From Rhodobacter sp. (lineage in GTDB: Bacteria; Pseudomonadota; Alphaproteobacteria; Rhodobacterales; Rhodobacteraceae), in contig JACKKE010000011.1 of NCBI GenBank assembly GCA_020637595.1, forward strand, positions 1 to 64,000: a stretch of 64,000 nucleotides of DNA, in the 5' to 3' direction. Below the pieces are notes generated by a model. It had not been told where the DNA came from, made no database searches, and saw only the letters and a program-made list of their open reading frames with translations. Positions 27,227 to 35,153 of the stretch are shown here, in pieces. A program made the position numbers and the translations under genes. Position 1 is the first letter of the stretch, and every line of letters begins with the position of its first letter.

Positions 27227-27847
27227 ATGATGCGGACCTATTCCATCGGGGCAGCGGCCCTGATCGCGGTGCTTCTGGGCGTTCTGGGCTGGCTGGCTTT
27301 TTCGGGGCGCGGCGACGATCAGTTCGCGCCCTGCCGGACGGCGGTGGTCTCGGGTGGGCTGGGGCAGATCGGCGGCCCGTTCGAACTGGTCAACGCCCAG
27401 GGCGAGACGGTGACGGATGCCGATATCATCACCATGCCGACGATCCTCTACTTCGGCTATACCTTCTGCCCGGACGTCTGCCCGCTCGACAGTTCGCGCA
27501 ATGCGCTGGCGACCGAGATCCTGGAAGAGCACGGGATCATGGTGCAGCCGGTGTTCATCTCGATCGACCCGCGCCGCGACACGCCCGAGGTGGTCGGGGC
27601 CTTTGCCAGCTTCTTTCATCCGCGCATGATCGGCCTGACCGGCAGCGAAGCGCAGGTGCGCGCCGCGTCGCAGGCGTTCCGCACCTATTTCGCCGCTCAG
27701 GATTCGGGGGACGAGTTCTATCTCGTCGATCACTCGACCTTCAGCTATCTGGTGCTGCCCGGTTACGGCACCGTCGAAGTGCTGCGCCACGAAATGACCG
27801 CCGAACAGATCGCCGATGCGGTCCAGTGCTTTGTCGAGCACGCCTGA
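27227..27847 (+). CDS. senC: SenC/PrrC, SCO1-type copper chaperone for cytochrome oxidase
   Basis: About 206 residues. An N-terminal membrane anchor (GAAALIAVLLGVLGWLAF) is followed by a periplasmic thioredoxin-fold SCO domain. The copper-binding cysteines are in FGYTFCPDVCP (C81, C85 from this start), and the histidine ligand is in DHSTFSYLVLPG. It delivers copper to cytochrome c oxidase and in Rhodobacter influences RegB signalling. ATG 27227 is preferred to an upstream GTG at 27200. It lies between regB (divergent) and regA (same strand). Confidence 0.94.
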   Translation: MMRTYSIGAAALIAVLLGVLGWLAFSGRGDDQFAPCRTAVVSGGLGQIGGPFELVNAQGETVTDADIITMPTILYFGYTFCPDVCPLDSSRNALATEILEEHGIMVQPVFISIDPRRDTPEVVGAFASFFHPRMIGLTGSEAQVRAASQAFRTYFAAQDSGDEFYLVDHSTFSYLVLPGYGTVEVLRHEMTAEQIADAVQCFVEHA

Positions 27848-27872
27848 ACGCAGCGAAAAGCGCACTGCGGGT

Positions 27873-27901
27873 TTGACCTTGGCCGCCACAAATCCTAGAT
27901 C
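27873..27901 (+). promoter_or_regulatory. Putative sigma-70 promoter of regA
   Basis: TTGACC (27873-27878), a 17-base spacer and TAGATC (27896-27901) lie 25 bp before the regA ATG. The -35 matches 5 of 6 consensus positions and the -10 only 3. A separate regA promoter would let the response regulator be made independently of senC. No experimental support is available here. Confidence 0.4.
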
Positions 27902-27926
27902 GGGTCTACCTAGTCAGGAGACCGAC

Positions 27927-28484
27927 ATGGCCGATGACGTGCAGCTCGACCTCGGGGAAGATCCCTCGCTGCTTCTGGTCGACGATGATGAGGTGTTCCT
28001 CAAGCGCCTCGCGCGGGCGATGGAGCGTCGCGGGTTCTCGGTCGAGACCGCGGGATCGGTGGCGGCCGGCAAGGCGCTGGCGACAGCGCGACCGCCGGCC
28101 TATGCGGTGATCGACCTGCGGCTGGAGGACGGCAATGGCCTCGACGTGGTCGAGGTGTTGCGCGCGAAACGGCCGGATGCGCGGATCGTGGTGCTGACCG
28201 GATACGGCGCAATTGCGACCGCCGTCGCGGCGGTAAAGATCGGGGCCACCGATTACCTGTCGAAACCCGCCGATGCCGACGAGGTGGTCAACGCCCTGCT
28301 GCAGCGCGAGGATGCGGTGCTGCCGGAGCCGCCGGAAAACCCGATGTCGGCCGACCGCGTGCGCTGGGAACATATCCAGCGCGTCTATGAACAGTGCGAC
28401 CGCAACGTCAGCGAGACCGCGCGGCGGCTCAGCATGCACCGCCGCACCCTGCAGCGCATCCTGGCCAAGCGCAGCCCGCGCTGA
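27927..28484 (+). CDS. regA: RegA/PrrA/ActR redox response regulator
   Basis: 185 residues. The receiver domain has the acidic pocket LLVDDDE (16-22), the phosphoacceptor D63 in VIDLRLEDG and the switch lysine in DYLSKPADADE. A Pro-containing linker leads to a Fis-type helix-turn-helix at the C-terminus (CDRNVSETARRLSMHRRTLQ), which is nearly invariant in this family. ATG 27927 has CAGGAG seven bases upstream. Phosphorylated by RegB, it activates anaerobic and redox-regulated operons. An intergenic repeat element begins one base after its stop. Confidence 0.98.
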   Translation: MADDVQLDLGEDPSLLLVDDDEVFLKRLARAMERRGFSVETAGSVAAGKALATARPPAYAVIDLRLEDGNGLDVVEVLRAKRPDARIVVLTGYGAIATAVAAVKIGATDYLSKPADADEVVNALLQREDAVLPEPPENPMSADRVRWEHIQRVYEQCDRNVSETARRLSMHRRTLQRILAKRSPR

Positions 28485-28545
28485 GGGGGGCTCTGCCCCC
28501 CGGCCTGCGGCCTCCCCCCGGGATATTTGTGACGCAAAGATGGGG
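28485..28545 (+). repeat. Intergenic GC-hairpin repeat, copy A (downstream of regA)
   Basis: It starts directly after the regA stop. It contains GGGGGG-CTCTG-CCCCCC, then GGCC-TGC-GGCC, then the core CCCCCGGGATATTT-GTG-ACGCAAAGATG-GGG. The same core occurs at 40317, 53479 and 62936. It fills the whole gap between convergent regA and marR-type genes. It probably serves as a transcript 3' end or is a dispersed repeat of this genus. Confidence 0.85.
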
Positions 28546-28550
28546 CGCGG

Positions 28551-28991
28551 TCAGTCGTCGCGTTCCAGTTCCGAGCGCAATTCACGCAGCACCGGCAGGG
28601 CGGCGCGGACCCGTTCATAGCCCAGTTTCTTGCCGACCCCGGCGATCACCGGGGCGATGGCGTGCAGCGCCGCGTCGCGGGCTTGCCGACCGGCGGGGCT
28701 GATCGAGACGAATTTGCGCCGTGCGTCGTCCCAGTCCGGCCGGATGTGGATATGGCCGGCGATTTCCAGCTTGTTCAGGGTGTTGGTCATTGCGCCGCGG
28801 GTGACGTGAAAGGTCTTGGCCAGTTGCGCGGGGGTGCGTTCGTCCTGGATGCGGGCGAGGTGGTTGAGCACGCTGAAATGCGACAGCTCCATCCCCTTGG
28901 GCAGGACTTTGCTGAGCCGGGCGCGGGCCAGCTGGTCGGCCATGAAGAGTTCGGCAAAGAGGGCGACCGCGAGGTCGTCGACGGGTTTCAT
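28551..28991 (-). CDS. MarR-family transcriptional regulator
   Basis: 146 residues. A winged helix is visible: ARIQDERTPAQLAKTFHVTR with recognition helix GAMTNTLNKLEIAGHI, then the wing RPDWDDARRKFVSISPAG. These features identify MarR/SlyA proteins, which usually repress efflux or catabolic genes and respond to small ligands. The longer open frame to 29264 was rejected because it overlaps the amidohydrolase gene and lacks family similarity. The ATG overlaps the end of the upstream nitrilase gene by 4 bp. Confidence 0.9.
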   Translation of the reverse strand: MKPVDDLAVALFAELFMADQLARARLSKVLPKGMELSHFSVLNHLARIQDERTPAQLAKTFHVTRGAMTNTLNKLEIAGHIHIRPDWDDARRKFVSISPAGRQARDAALHAIAPVIAGVGKKLGYERVRAALPVLRELRSELERDD

Positions 28992-29830
28992 GCGCCCCCC
29001 CGCGGCGGGGCATAGGGCCGGTCGTGGCTGAGCGCGGGGACGCGGCTGCGGGCGCTGTCGACCGCAGCGATGTCGAGATCGGCATAGATCACGCCCGGTT
29101 CGGTGCCGGCATCTGCGATGACCTCGCCCCAGGGCGCGATGGCCAGCGCGTGGCCCCAGGTGCGGCGGGTGCGGCCGGTGGTCGTCGGGTGGGTGCCGGT
29201 CTGTGCCGGGGCGAGGACATAGCAGCCGGTCTCGATGGCGCGGGCGCGCAGCAGGGTTTCCCAATGCGCCGCGCCGGTGACCGGGCTGAAGGCGGCGGGC
29301 ACGGTCAGCACCTGCGCGCCGGCCTTGGCCAGATCGCGGAAAAGATGCGGAAAGCGCACGTCATAGCAGACGGTCATGCCCAGCGTGGCAAAGGGGGTTT
29401 GCGCGATCACCGCGCGATCGCCGGGGCGGATACCGGCCGATTCGCGATAGGTCTCGGTTTCGGAAACCTGCACATCGAAGAGATGGATCTTGTCATAGCG
29501 CGCGGTGATCGCCCCATCGGGGCCGATCAGGATCGAGCGGTTGGCAAAGCGTCCGGCGGGGTCATCGGTCTTCAGCACCAGCGAACCGGCCAGCAGCCAG
29601 ATCCCGGCGCGCGCGGCCTCATCGCGCAGCATGGCCAGCACCGGGTCGCCGGCCTCGTCGGTCAGGACGGTGCGTTGGTGCTTGCGGTCGGCCGAGAGGC
29701 AGTTGGTGACCTCGGGCGTCAGCACGAAGCCCGCGCCGCCGGCCACCGCCTGGCGCACTGCGTCGCGCACCGGCGCCACGTTCCCGGCTGGCAGATCGCC
29801 CACCGTGAGTTGCAAGAGCCCCGCGCGCAT
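28988..29830 (-). CDS. Carbon-nitrogen hydrolase, Nit2/omega-amidase-like
   Basis: 280 residues, one nitrilase-superfamily domain. The catalytic triad is visible as Glu in FVLTPEVTN, Lys in ARYDKIHLFD and Cys in GMTVCYDVRFP. The pattern fits Nit1/Nit2-type amidases (deaminated glutathione or alpha-ketoglutaramate hydrolysis); the exact substrate is inferred only. It is 4 bp downstream of grxC and overlaps the MarR gene by 4 bp, so grxC-nit-marR looks like one leftward operon. The link to glutaredoxin fits a glutathione-repair role. Confidence 0.9.
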   Translation of the reverse strand: MRAGLLQLTVGDLPAGNVAPVRDAVRQAVAGGAGFVLTPEVTNCLSADRKHQRTVLTDEAGDPVLAMLRDEAARAGIWLLAGSLVLKTDDPAGRFANRSILIGPDGAITARYDKIHLFDVQVSETETYRESAGIRPGDRAVIAQTPFATLGMTVCYDVRFPHLFRDLAKAGAQVLTVPAAFSPVTGAAHWETLLRARAIETGCYVLAPAQTGTHPTTTGRTRRTWGHALAIAPWGEVIADAGTEPGVIYADLDIAAVDSARSRVPALSHDRPYAPPRGGA

Positions 29831-29834
29831 GTCC

Positions 29835-30095
29835 TCAGCCGGCGCTCAGCAGCGGGTCGAGCCCGCCGCGTCGGTCCAGGGCATACATGTCATCGCAGCC
29901 GCCGATATGCTTGCCGTCAACGAAGATCTGCGGAACCGTGCGGCCGCCCTTGGCGCGCTGCACCATCTCGGCCCGGCGCTCGGGGTGTTCGATCACGTCG
30001 ATCTCGGTGAAGTCGACGCCCTTGTCGCGCAACAGGCGCTTGGCGGCGTGGCAGTAGCCGCAAAACGGCGAGGAGTAGATTTCGACCTTGGCCAT
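29835..30095 (-). CDS. grxC: Glutaredoxin 3 (GrxC-type)
   Basis: 86 residues. It is a glutathione-dependent thiol-disulfide oxidoreductase. The active site is C12-G-Y-C15 in SSPFCGYCHAAKRLL, where most class I glutaredoxins have CPYC; the Gly-for-Pro change is seen in some alphaproteobacteria and should alter redox potential. The GSH-binding TVPQIFVDG and GGCDD motifs are present. It is the first gene of the leftward cluster with the amidase. Confidence 0.95.
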   Translation of the reverse strand: MAKVEIYSSPFCGYCHAAKRLLRDKGVDFTEIDVIEHPERRAEMVQRAKGGRTVPQIFVDGKHIGGCDDMYALDRRGGLDPLLSAG

Positions 30096-30168
30096 GACAC
30101 ATCCTTTTGTCTGCCCACAGGATGTAGTGCGCGAACCAACACTTGTGAACCATTTTCCGGGAAACGGG

Positions 30169-30948
30169 CTATTCGTCGCGGGTCACGCGGGCCAGAACGA
30201 CCACATCGACAGCATCCGCGCCCGCGGAAAAGCAGGCTTCGGTTGCTGCGGCGAGTGTCGCGCCCGAGGTCATCACGTCGTCGACCAGCAGGATATGCCG
30301 TCCCTCGATGCGGTTGGTGTGGCGCGGGTGGGCGGTGATCGCGCCCTGCAGGTTGTGAAACCGCCCCTCGCGCGTGCGGCCGTCCTGGCTGGTGGTGGTG
30401 CGGGGACGCAGCAGAAGGTCCGGGCAATGCGGCAGGCCCAGGTCACAGGCAAGCGCGCGCGCCAGCAGCGCCGACTGGTTATAGCGTCGCCGGAACAGCC
30501 GCCAGCGGTGCAGGGGCACGGGCGCGACCAGCGTATCGGGGCGGATCAGTGGCGCGGCGGCGCGGGCCATCCAGCGGCCGGCGGGGGCAGCGATGTCCAG
30601 CCGGTCGCCGTGTTTCAGCGCCAGCACCAGCTGGCGCCCGTGATCGGCATAGACCAGCGCCGCGCGGCCCCGGCCCCAGGGGCGGGCCACCGTCAGGCAG
30701 TCGTCGCAGAGAACCGGCGCATCCTCAGGGCTGCCGGGCAGCGGGGTGCCGCAGTGATCGCAGGCCAGCCCGTCGACAAAGGGTGTCTTGCCCCAGCAGG
30801 CGCCGCAGAGCGTGCCCGGCTGCTGCACCGGCGCGTCGCAGGTCAGACAGTGCGGCGGATAGAGCGTGTCCAGCACCGCCCGGCTCAGCGCGGCCAGTGC
30901 ACCCTTGACTTCGCCCCCGCCTGCGCCAATCACGGATCGCATGACCAT
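30169..30948 (-). CDS. comF: ComF family protein (phosphoribosyltransferase-like)
   Basis: 259 residues. Cysteine pairs in PHCLTCDAP, LCGACW, CDHC and CDDC form N-terminal zinc-ribbon-like elements. The C-terminal phosphoribosyltransferase core has VPLHRWRLFRRRYNQS and the PRPP loop ILLVDDVMTSGAT. ComF proteins are linked to DNA uptake in competent bacteria; in Rhodobacteraceae the role is mostly inferred. Two in-frame ATGs (30948, 30942) exist. Both overlap the start of the divergent methyltransferase gene. Confidence 0.9.
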   Translation of the reverse strand: MVMRSVIGAGGGEVKGALAALSRAVLDTLYPPHCLTCDAPVQQPGTLCGACWGKTPFVDGLACDHCGTPLPGSPEDAPVLCDDCLTVARPWGRGRAALVYADHGRQLVLALKHGDRLDIAAPAGRWMARAAAPLIRPDTLVAPVPLHRWRLFRRRYNQSALLARALACDLGLPHCPDLLLRPRTTTSQDGRTREGRFHNLQGAITAHPRHTNRIEGRHILLVDDVMTSGATLAAATEACFSAGADAVDVVVLARVTRDE

Positions 30949-31801
30949 GCCGCAGCCCCCTGCCTTGACCGACCGCGCCGCGCTGGAGCGGTTTCGGACC
31001 CGCGCCCACCGCGACCCAGCGCTGTTTTTGCACGAGGACGTGGCAGACGAGGTTCAGGAAAGACTCGCCGAGGTTAACAGAACCTTTACGGCGCCTGCGG
31101 TGGTGACAGGTTTTCCGCAGCTTTGGGCGGACCGGATGCCGGGCGCGCGGATCGTGGCCGATACGCCGGTGCTGGATCTGGAGGCCGGCGCGCATGATCT
31201 GGTGGTGCATGCGCTGGCGCTGCACTGGGCTGACGACCCTCTGGGCCAGATCATCCAGTGCCGCCGTGCGCTGAAACCTGACGGGCTGTTCATCGGCGTG
31301 ATGTTCGGTGGGCAAAGCCTGCATGAGCTGCGCGCGGTGCTGGCGCAGGCCGAGGCTGATGTGATCGGCGGTTTGTCGCCGCGTGTCGTGCCGATGGGCG
31401 AGATCCGCGATCTGGGGGCGCTGTTGCAGCGTGCGGGATTCGCGCTGCCGGTGGCGGACGGGTTCACGCGGCGGGTGCTTTATCCGAACCTGATGCGGCT
31501 GGTGCAGGATCTGCGCGCGATGGGCGAAGTGAACGCGCTGGCGGCGCGGCACCGTGCGCCCTTGCGCCGGGATGTGCTGGCCCACGCGGTCGAGCTTTAT
31601 CACCAGCAGTTTGCCGATGCCGAGGGACGGCTGGTCGCCACCGTCGAGACGCTGTTCCTGACCGGCTGGGCGCCCTCGGACGATCAGCAGAAGCCGTTGC
31701 GCCCCGGATCCGCCGCCGCGCGGCTGGCGGATGCGCTGGGCACGGTGGAAACCGGGCTGGAACCTGCGCCCTTTGCCGCACCCCGGCCCGCCAAGGATTG
31801 A
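30941..31801 (+). CDS. BioC/NDUFAF5-like SAM-dependent methyltransferase
   Basis: 286 residues. It has a class I methyltransferase-like fold with the post-motif region DLVVHALALHWADDPLGQI and RRALKPDGLFIGVMFGGQSLHELR, characteristic of the NDUFAF5 (complex I arginine hydroxylase/assembly)-BioC group in alphaproteobacteria. The usual glycine-rich motif I is weak (PVLDLEAGAHDL), as in other members of the subgroup. The start ATG (30941; 30947 also possible) lies head-to-head within the comF start region. A complex I assembly role is inferred. Confidence 0.82.
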   Translation: MTMPQPPALTDRAALERFRTRAHRDPALFLHEDVADEVQERLAEVNRTFTAPAVVTGFPQLWADRMPGARIVADTPVLDLEAGAHDLVVHALALHWADDPLGQIIQCRRALKPDGLFIGVMFGGQSLHELRAVLAQAEADVIGGLSPRVVPMGEIRDLGALLQRAGFALPVADGFTRRVLYPNLMRLVQDLRAMGEVNALAARHRAPLRRDVLAHAVELYHQQFADAEGRLVATVETLFLTGWAPSDDQQKPLRPGSAAARLADALGTVETGLEPAPFAAPRPAKD

Positions 31802-31854
31802 CGCGCGCTGCTGGGCCGCTAGGTCACTGCGATGACGCCACCGAGAGGACGCCC

Positions 31855-32931
31855 ATGACCGATGCCACGACCCGCCTCGACCGCCCTGGACAGGGCCGCC
31901 TGGCCCATGCGCCGGCCGACCATCCTGCGGTGGCGCGCCCGCGCGTGGGGGTGCTGATCGCCAATCTGGGCACGCCGGACAACTACGACTACTGGTCGAT
32001 GCGGCGCTATCTGGCCGAGTTCCTGTCGGACAAGCGGGTGATCGACATCGCCTCGTGGAAATGGCAGCCGCTGTTGCAGCTGATCATCCTCAGCAAGCGG
32101 CCGTTTACCTCGGGCGCGAATTACAAGTCGATCTGGAATCACGACAAGGGCGAAAGCCCGCTGATGACGATCACCAAGGACCAGACGGCGGCCCTGGCCG
32201 AGCGCCTGCAGACGCAGTTCGGGGATGCCGTGACGGTCGATTACTGCATGCGCTACGGCAACCCCTCGACCCGGTCGGTGGTGGACCGCATGGTCAAGGC
32301 TGGGTGCGAAAAGATTCTGTTCTTCCCGCTGTATCCGCAATACGCGGGCGCGACGACGGCGACCGCGAACGACGAATTCTTCCGCGCGCTGACGACCCAG
32401 AAATGGCAGCCCGCCGCCCGCACCGTGCCGGCCTATTTCGACAATCCGCTCTATATCGAGGCGCTGGCGCAGTCGGTCGAGCGCGTTTGGAACGGGCTGG
32501 AGACCAAGCCGCAGAAGCTGATCGCGTCCTATCACGGGATGCCCCAGCGGTATCTGACCGAGGGTGATCCCTATCACTGCCAGTGCCAGAAGACGACGCG
32601 CCTGCTGGGCGAACGGCTGGGCTGGGATGCCGGCATGATCGACACCTCGTTCCAGTCGGTCTTTGGTCGCGAGGAGTGGCTCAGGCCCTATACGGTCGAG
32701 CATGTGGCCAAGCTGGCCGAGTCGGGGATCACGCGGATTGCGGTCATCGCACCGGCTTTTTCCGCCGATTGCATCGAGACGCTGGAAGAGATCCAGGGCG
32801 AGATCCGCGAGGCGTTCGAGCACGCCGGGGGCGAATCGTTTACCTACATTCCCTGCCTGAACGACGACGCGGCGCATATCGAGGCGCTGGCGTCGGTCGC
32901 GGCCGAAAACCTGCGCGGCTGGCTGGGCTGA
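31855..32931 (+). CDS. hemH: Ferrochelatase
   Basis: 358 residues from ATG 31855 with GAGAGGA upstream. It inserts Fe(II) into protoporphyrin IX, the last step of heme synthesis. Family blocks are VGVLIANLGTPDN, CMRYGNPST, PLYPQYAGATTA, SYHGMPQRYLTEGDPYHCQC with the catalytic His, TSFQSVFG and PAFSADCIETLEEI. It is followed by a strong terminator. The heme theme fits the SCO and hemW genes elsewhere in the window. Confidence 0.97.
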   Translation: MTDATTRLDRPGQGRLAHAPADHPAVARPRVGVLIANLGTPDNYDYWSMRRYLAEFLSDKRVIDIASWKWQPLLQLIILSKRPFTSGANYKSIWNHDKGESPLMTITKDQTAALAERLQTQFGDAVTVDYCMRYGNPSTRSVVDRMVKAGCEKILFFPLYPQYAGATTATANDEFFRALTTQKWQPAARTVPAYFDNPLYIEALAQSVERVWNGLETKPQKLIASYHGMPQRYLTEGDPYHCQCQKTTRLLGERLGWDAGMIDTSFQSVFGREEWLRPYTVEHVAKLAESGITRIAVIAPAFSADCIETLEEIQGEIREAFEHAGGESFTYIPCLNDDAAHIEALASVAAENLRGWLG

Positions 32932-32957
32932 GTCGCGTCAGGACGGCGTATGAAAAC

Positions 32958-32992
32958 CGAAAGGGGCCAGGCGTGGCCTGACCCCTTTGGTT
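32958..32992. terminator. Terminator between hemH and the small secreted peptide gene
   Basis: AAAGGGG-C-CAGGC-GTG-GCCTG-A-CCCCTTT forms a 12-bp stem with one mismatch, with an A-rich left arm and T-rich right arm, suitable for stopping transcription from both sides. Confidence 0.8.
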
Positions 32993-33011
32993 CTAACCGC
33001 TGTAAAGCGAA

Positions 33012-33188
33012 TTAGTTGGCCAGCGCAGCGACCACGAGCAGCAGCAGCAGCGGAACCACGATGCCGCCAACCGACGACGACGAGTGGGCCACAACCACTT
33101 CCGGCTCGACGACGGGCGCAACATAGCCCGACGCGAAGGCAGCGGTGCCGACGACGGCCATCAGGCCAGCGAGAGCGAGTTTCTTCAT
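33012..33188 (-). CDS. Small exported peptide, 58 residues, function unknown
   Basis: ATG 33188 has GGAGG upstream. The N-terminus MKKLALAGLMAVVGTAAFAS is a Sec signal peptide with a probable cut after AFA. The mature part has a Pro/Val/Glu stretch (APVVEPEVVVA), a serine run (SSSS), and a C-terminal hydrophobic helix GGIVVPLLLLLVVAALAN. It would therefore be an inner-membrane or aggregated envelope peptide of ~38 residues. Similar short peptides are common in Rhodobacteraceae but have no known role. An 11-bp inverted repeat lies upstream. Confidence 0.75.
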   Translation of the reverse strand: MKKLALAGLMAVVGTAAFASGYVAPVVEPEVVVAHSSSSVGGIVVPLLLLLVVAALAN

Positions 33189-33334
33189 GTCAACCTCCAG
33201 TATTCGCACGACGTTGCATTTCTGAGGACAAAGTCGTGCACCCAAGACGATACCTCGTAATCACCTGAAAAGCAGTTTGCGCGCTGAAATGCAACGGGTG
33301 ACTTGGGGTTTTCGCGCTCTTCGCCCTAATGTCG

Positions 33335-33964
33335 TCAAATTAGCAACACCTGCGTGCCAATCTGTGCAAACCCAAAGAGTTCCGCGATATGCTCGTTGTA
33401 AAGGCCGATACATCCGTTCGATGACCGGCGGCCGATCTTGCGTGTGTCGTGGGTGCCGTGGATGCGGAAATACTGCCACGACAGATAGAGCGCATGCGTG
33501 CCCAGCGGGTTGTTGGGGCCGGGCGGAACATACTCGGGCCATTCGGGATTGCGCTGGCGCATCGAGGGGGTCGGGCGCCAGTCAGGGCCCTCGATCATGC
33601 GCACGACCTCGGTCCGGCCGCGGCGGGTCAGTTCATCCGACATCGGCACCGAGGAGGGATAGAGGCGATAGGTGCCGCCGTCCTCGGACCAGAAATGCAC
33701 GCAGCGGCTCTCGGTATCGGCCAGGATCGCGCCGCGCCGCAGGTTGCTGAAATAGTCGTGCCAGTCGAGGGTTCGGAAACTCGAGATATTCCGCGGCGTG
33801 GTTTCGCGGATATCGGTTTCCATCTCGGTGCTGTTGTCCATCGACGGGGTCGGGTGCGGTGCGGTCTGCGCCAGCACGGCGGGTGCGGCCAGCGCGCCGC
33901 CGGCAGCTGCCCCAGCCGCCAGAAAGCCGCGCCGGCTGAGGCGCGGGAAAGGATCGGTCGCCAT
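33335..33964 (-). CDS. L,D-transpeptidase (YkuD domain), Tat-exported
   Basis: 209 residues. A twin-arginine signal (LSRRGFLAAGAAAGG) is followed by a YkuD domain with the catalytic segment HGTHDTRKIGRRSSNGCIGL; the nucleophile is the Cys. It is predicted to form 3-3 peptidoglycan cross-links or attach envelope proteins to peptidoglycan. The longer open frame to 34027 was trimmed because MATDPFPRLSRRG gives the proper signal. It is divergent from the CAP lipoprotein gene, with a second L,D-transpeptidase nearby. Confidence 0.9.
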   Translation of the reverse strand: MATDPFPRLSRRGFLAAGAAAGGALAAPAVLAQTAPHPTPSMDNSTEMETDIRETTPRNISSFRTLDWHDYFSNLRRGAILADTESRCVHFWSEDGGTYRLYPSSVPMSDELTRRGRTEVVRMIEGPDWRPTPSMRQRNPEWPEYVPPGPNNPLGTHALYLSWQYFRIHGTHDTRKIGRRSSNGCIGLYNEHIAELFGFAQIGTQVLLI

Positions 33965-34115
33965 CGAAGATGCCTCGGTCTGCTCTTGTTTTTTTGGAAC
34001 CATACGCCAAAAAACCCCGTTTCGCAACGCAAGCGGGCGCCATCACGCCGAGTTGCATTTGAACTTCGCGGCGCGTTTGACTATGCCGGATTGAGGCCAG
34101 ACGCACAGGACGACC

Positions 34116-34637
34116 ATGCCCAGCCCGATTTATCCTGCCCTTCTCGCTGCTGCTCTCGTTGCCGCCTGCACGCCGACGGCCTCGCCGATGCGGATGGGCG
34201 CCGATGGCCGCCCGGTGCAGGTGGTCTACCGGATTGGCGAACGTGACGTGCCGGTGATCCAGGCGCGGATGCGCGATGCGATCAACACGGTGCGCCAGCA
34301 AAGCGGGCTGGCCCCGGTGGCATTGAACGTCGCGCTGACCTCGGCCGCCGCGACGCATGCGCGCGACATGTCGATCCAGGGCCGGCCCTGGCATTTCGGC
34401 TCGGACGGGTCGTCGCCGATCGACCGGGTGAACCGGGTGGGCTATGTCGGTCATTTCCTGGGCGAGACCCTGTCCGAGACCTATGAGACCGAGGTTGAAA
34501 CCCTGACCGCCTGGCTGGATCAGAGCGACACCCGGGGCATCATCCTGGACCCCCGCGCGCGTGAGGTGGGCTTTGCCTGGTATCAGGAAGCCAACGGCAA
34601 GCTGTGGTGGGTGCTGACCACCGGCGCGCCGGGCTGA
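34116..34637 (+). CDS. CAP/SCP-domain lipoprotein
   Basis: 173 residues. The signal peptide ends in the lipobox LVAAC (Cys near 18). The CAP domain shows MRDAINTVRQQSGLAPVALN, ATHARDMSIQGRPWHFGSDG (the conserved His) and EVGFAWYQEANGKLWWV. CAP proteins are secreted and often bind lipids or act on the envelope; no enzymatic activity can be assigned. It lies between two L,D-transpeptidase genes, ending 6 bp from the stop of the second. Confidence 0.87.
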   Translation: MPSPIYPALLAAALVAACTPTASPMRMGADGRPVQVVYRIGERDVPVIQARMRDAINTVRQQSGLAPVALNVALTSAAATHARDMSIQGRPWHFGSDGSSPIDRVNRVGYVGHFLGETLSETYETEVETLTAWLDQSDTRGIILDPRAREVGFAWYQEANGKLWWVLTTGAPG

Positions 34638-34643
34638 GCCGCC

Positions 34644-35153
34644 TCAAGGCAGGATCACCACCGGCGTGCCATCTGGCACCATTGCCCAGATTTCCTCGAT
34701 TTCCCGGTCGCGCACGGCGATGCAGCCGTCGGTCCAGTCGCCGCGGATGCGCCCGAACCGCGGTCCCCGTCCGTGGATGAAAATATCGCCGCCCGGGTCG
34801 CGCCCCGCCGCCTGGGCGCGGGCGATATCATGCGGGTCGGGATAGGACAGGCCCAGAGACAGGTGATAGGCGCTGGCCCGGTTGCGGCGGTCGACGACAT
34901 AGCGCCCCTCGGGCGTGCGGCTGTCGCCGCGGCGCTCCTTGTGCCCTTCGGGTGCCTGACCCAGGGCGATTCGATAGCGGCGCAGCACGTCATCGCCGCT
35001 GCGCAATTCCATCCGGCGGTCGGATTTCATCACCCGCACCTCGGTCACCGGCGGGCCGTCATACTCGGGGATGTCGGGCTCGTGGTAGGGGCGGGCGCAG
35101 GCGGCCAACAGCCCCAGCACCGCCACCCGCCGCGAGAGCCTCAGCGCAGCCAT
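34644..35153 (-). CDS. L,D-transpeptidase (YkuD domain) lipoprotein
   Basis: 169 residues. A lipoprotein signal ends at LLAAC (Cys near 19). The YkuD domain has the substrate-side SRTPEGRYVVDRRN and the active site FIHGRGPRFGRIRGDWTDGC with the catalytic Cys in TDGCIAVRD. It is predicted to remodel peptidoglycan cross-links at the outer or inner membrane face. It overlaps the upstream Nudix gene by 13 bp. It is a second, unrelated-length paralogue of the enzyme at 33335. Confidence 0.9.
   Translation of the reverse strand: MAALRLSRRVAVLGLLAACARPYHEPDIPEYDGPPVTEVRVMKSDRRMELRSGDDVLRRYRIALGQAPEGHKERRGDSRTPEGRYVVDRRNRASAYHLSLGLSYPDPHDIARAQAAGRDPGGDIFIHGRGPRFGRIRGDWTDGCIAVRDREIEEIWAMVPDGTPVVILP

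Noticed and set aside
33212..33296. 11-bp inverted repeat as a definite regulatory site
   Set aside because: In a 64-kb window one such pair within 100 bp is expected by chance, so it was kept only as a note.
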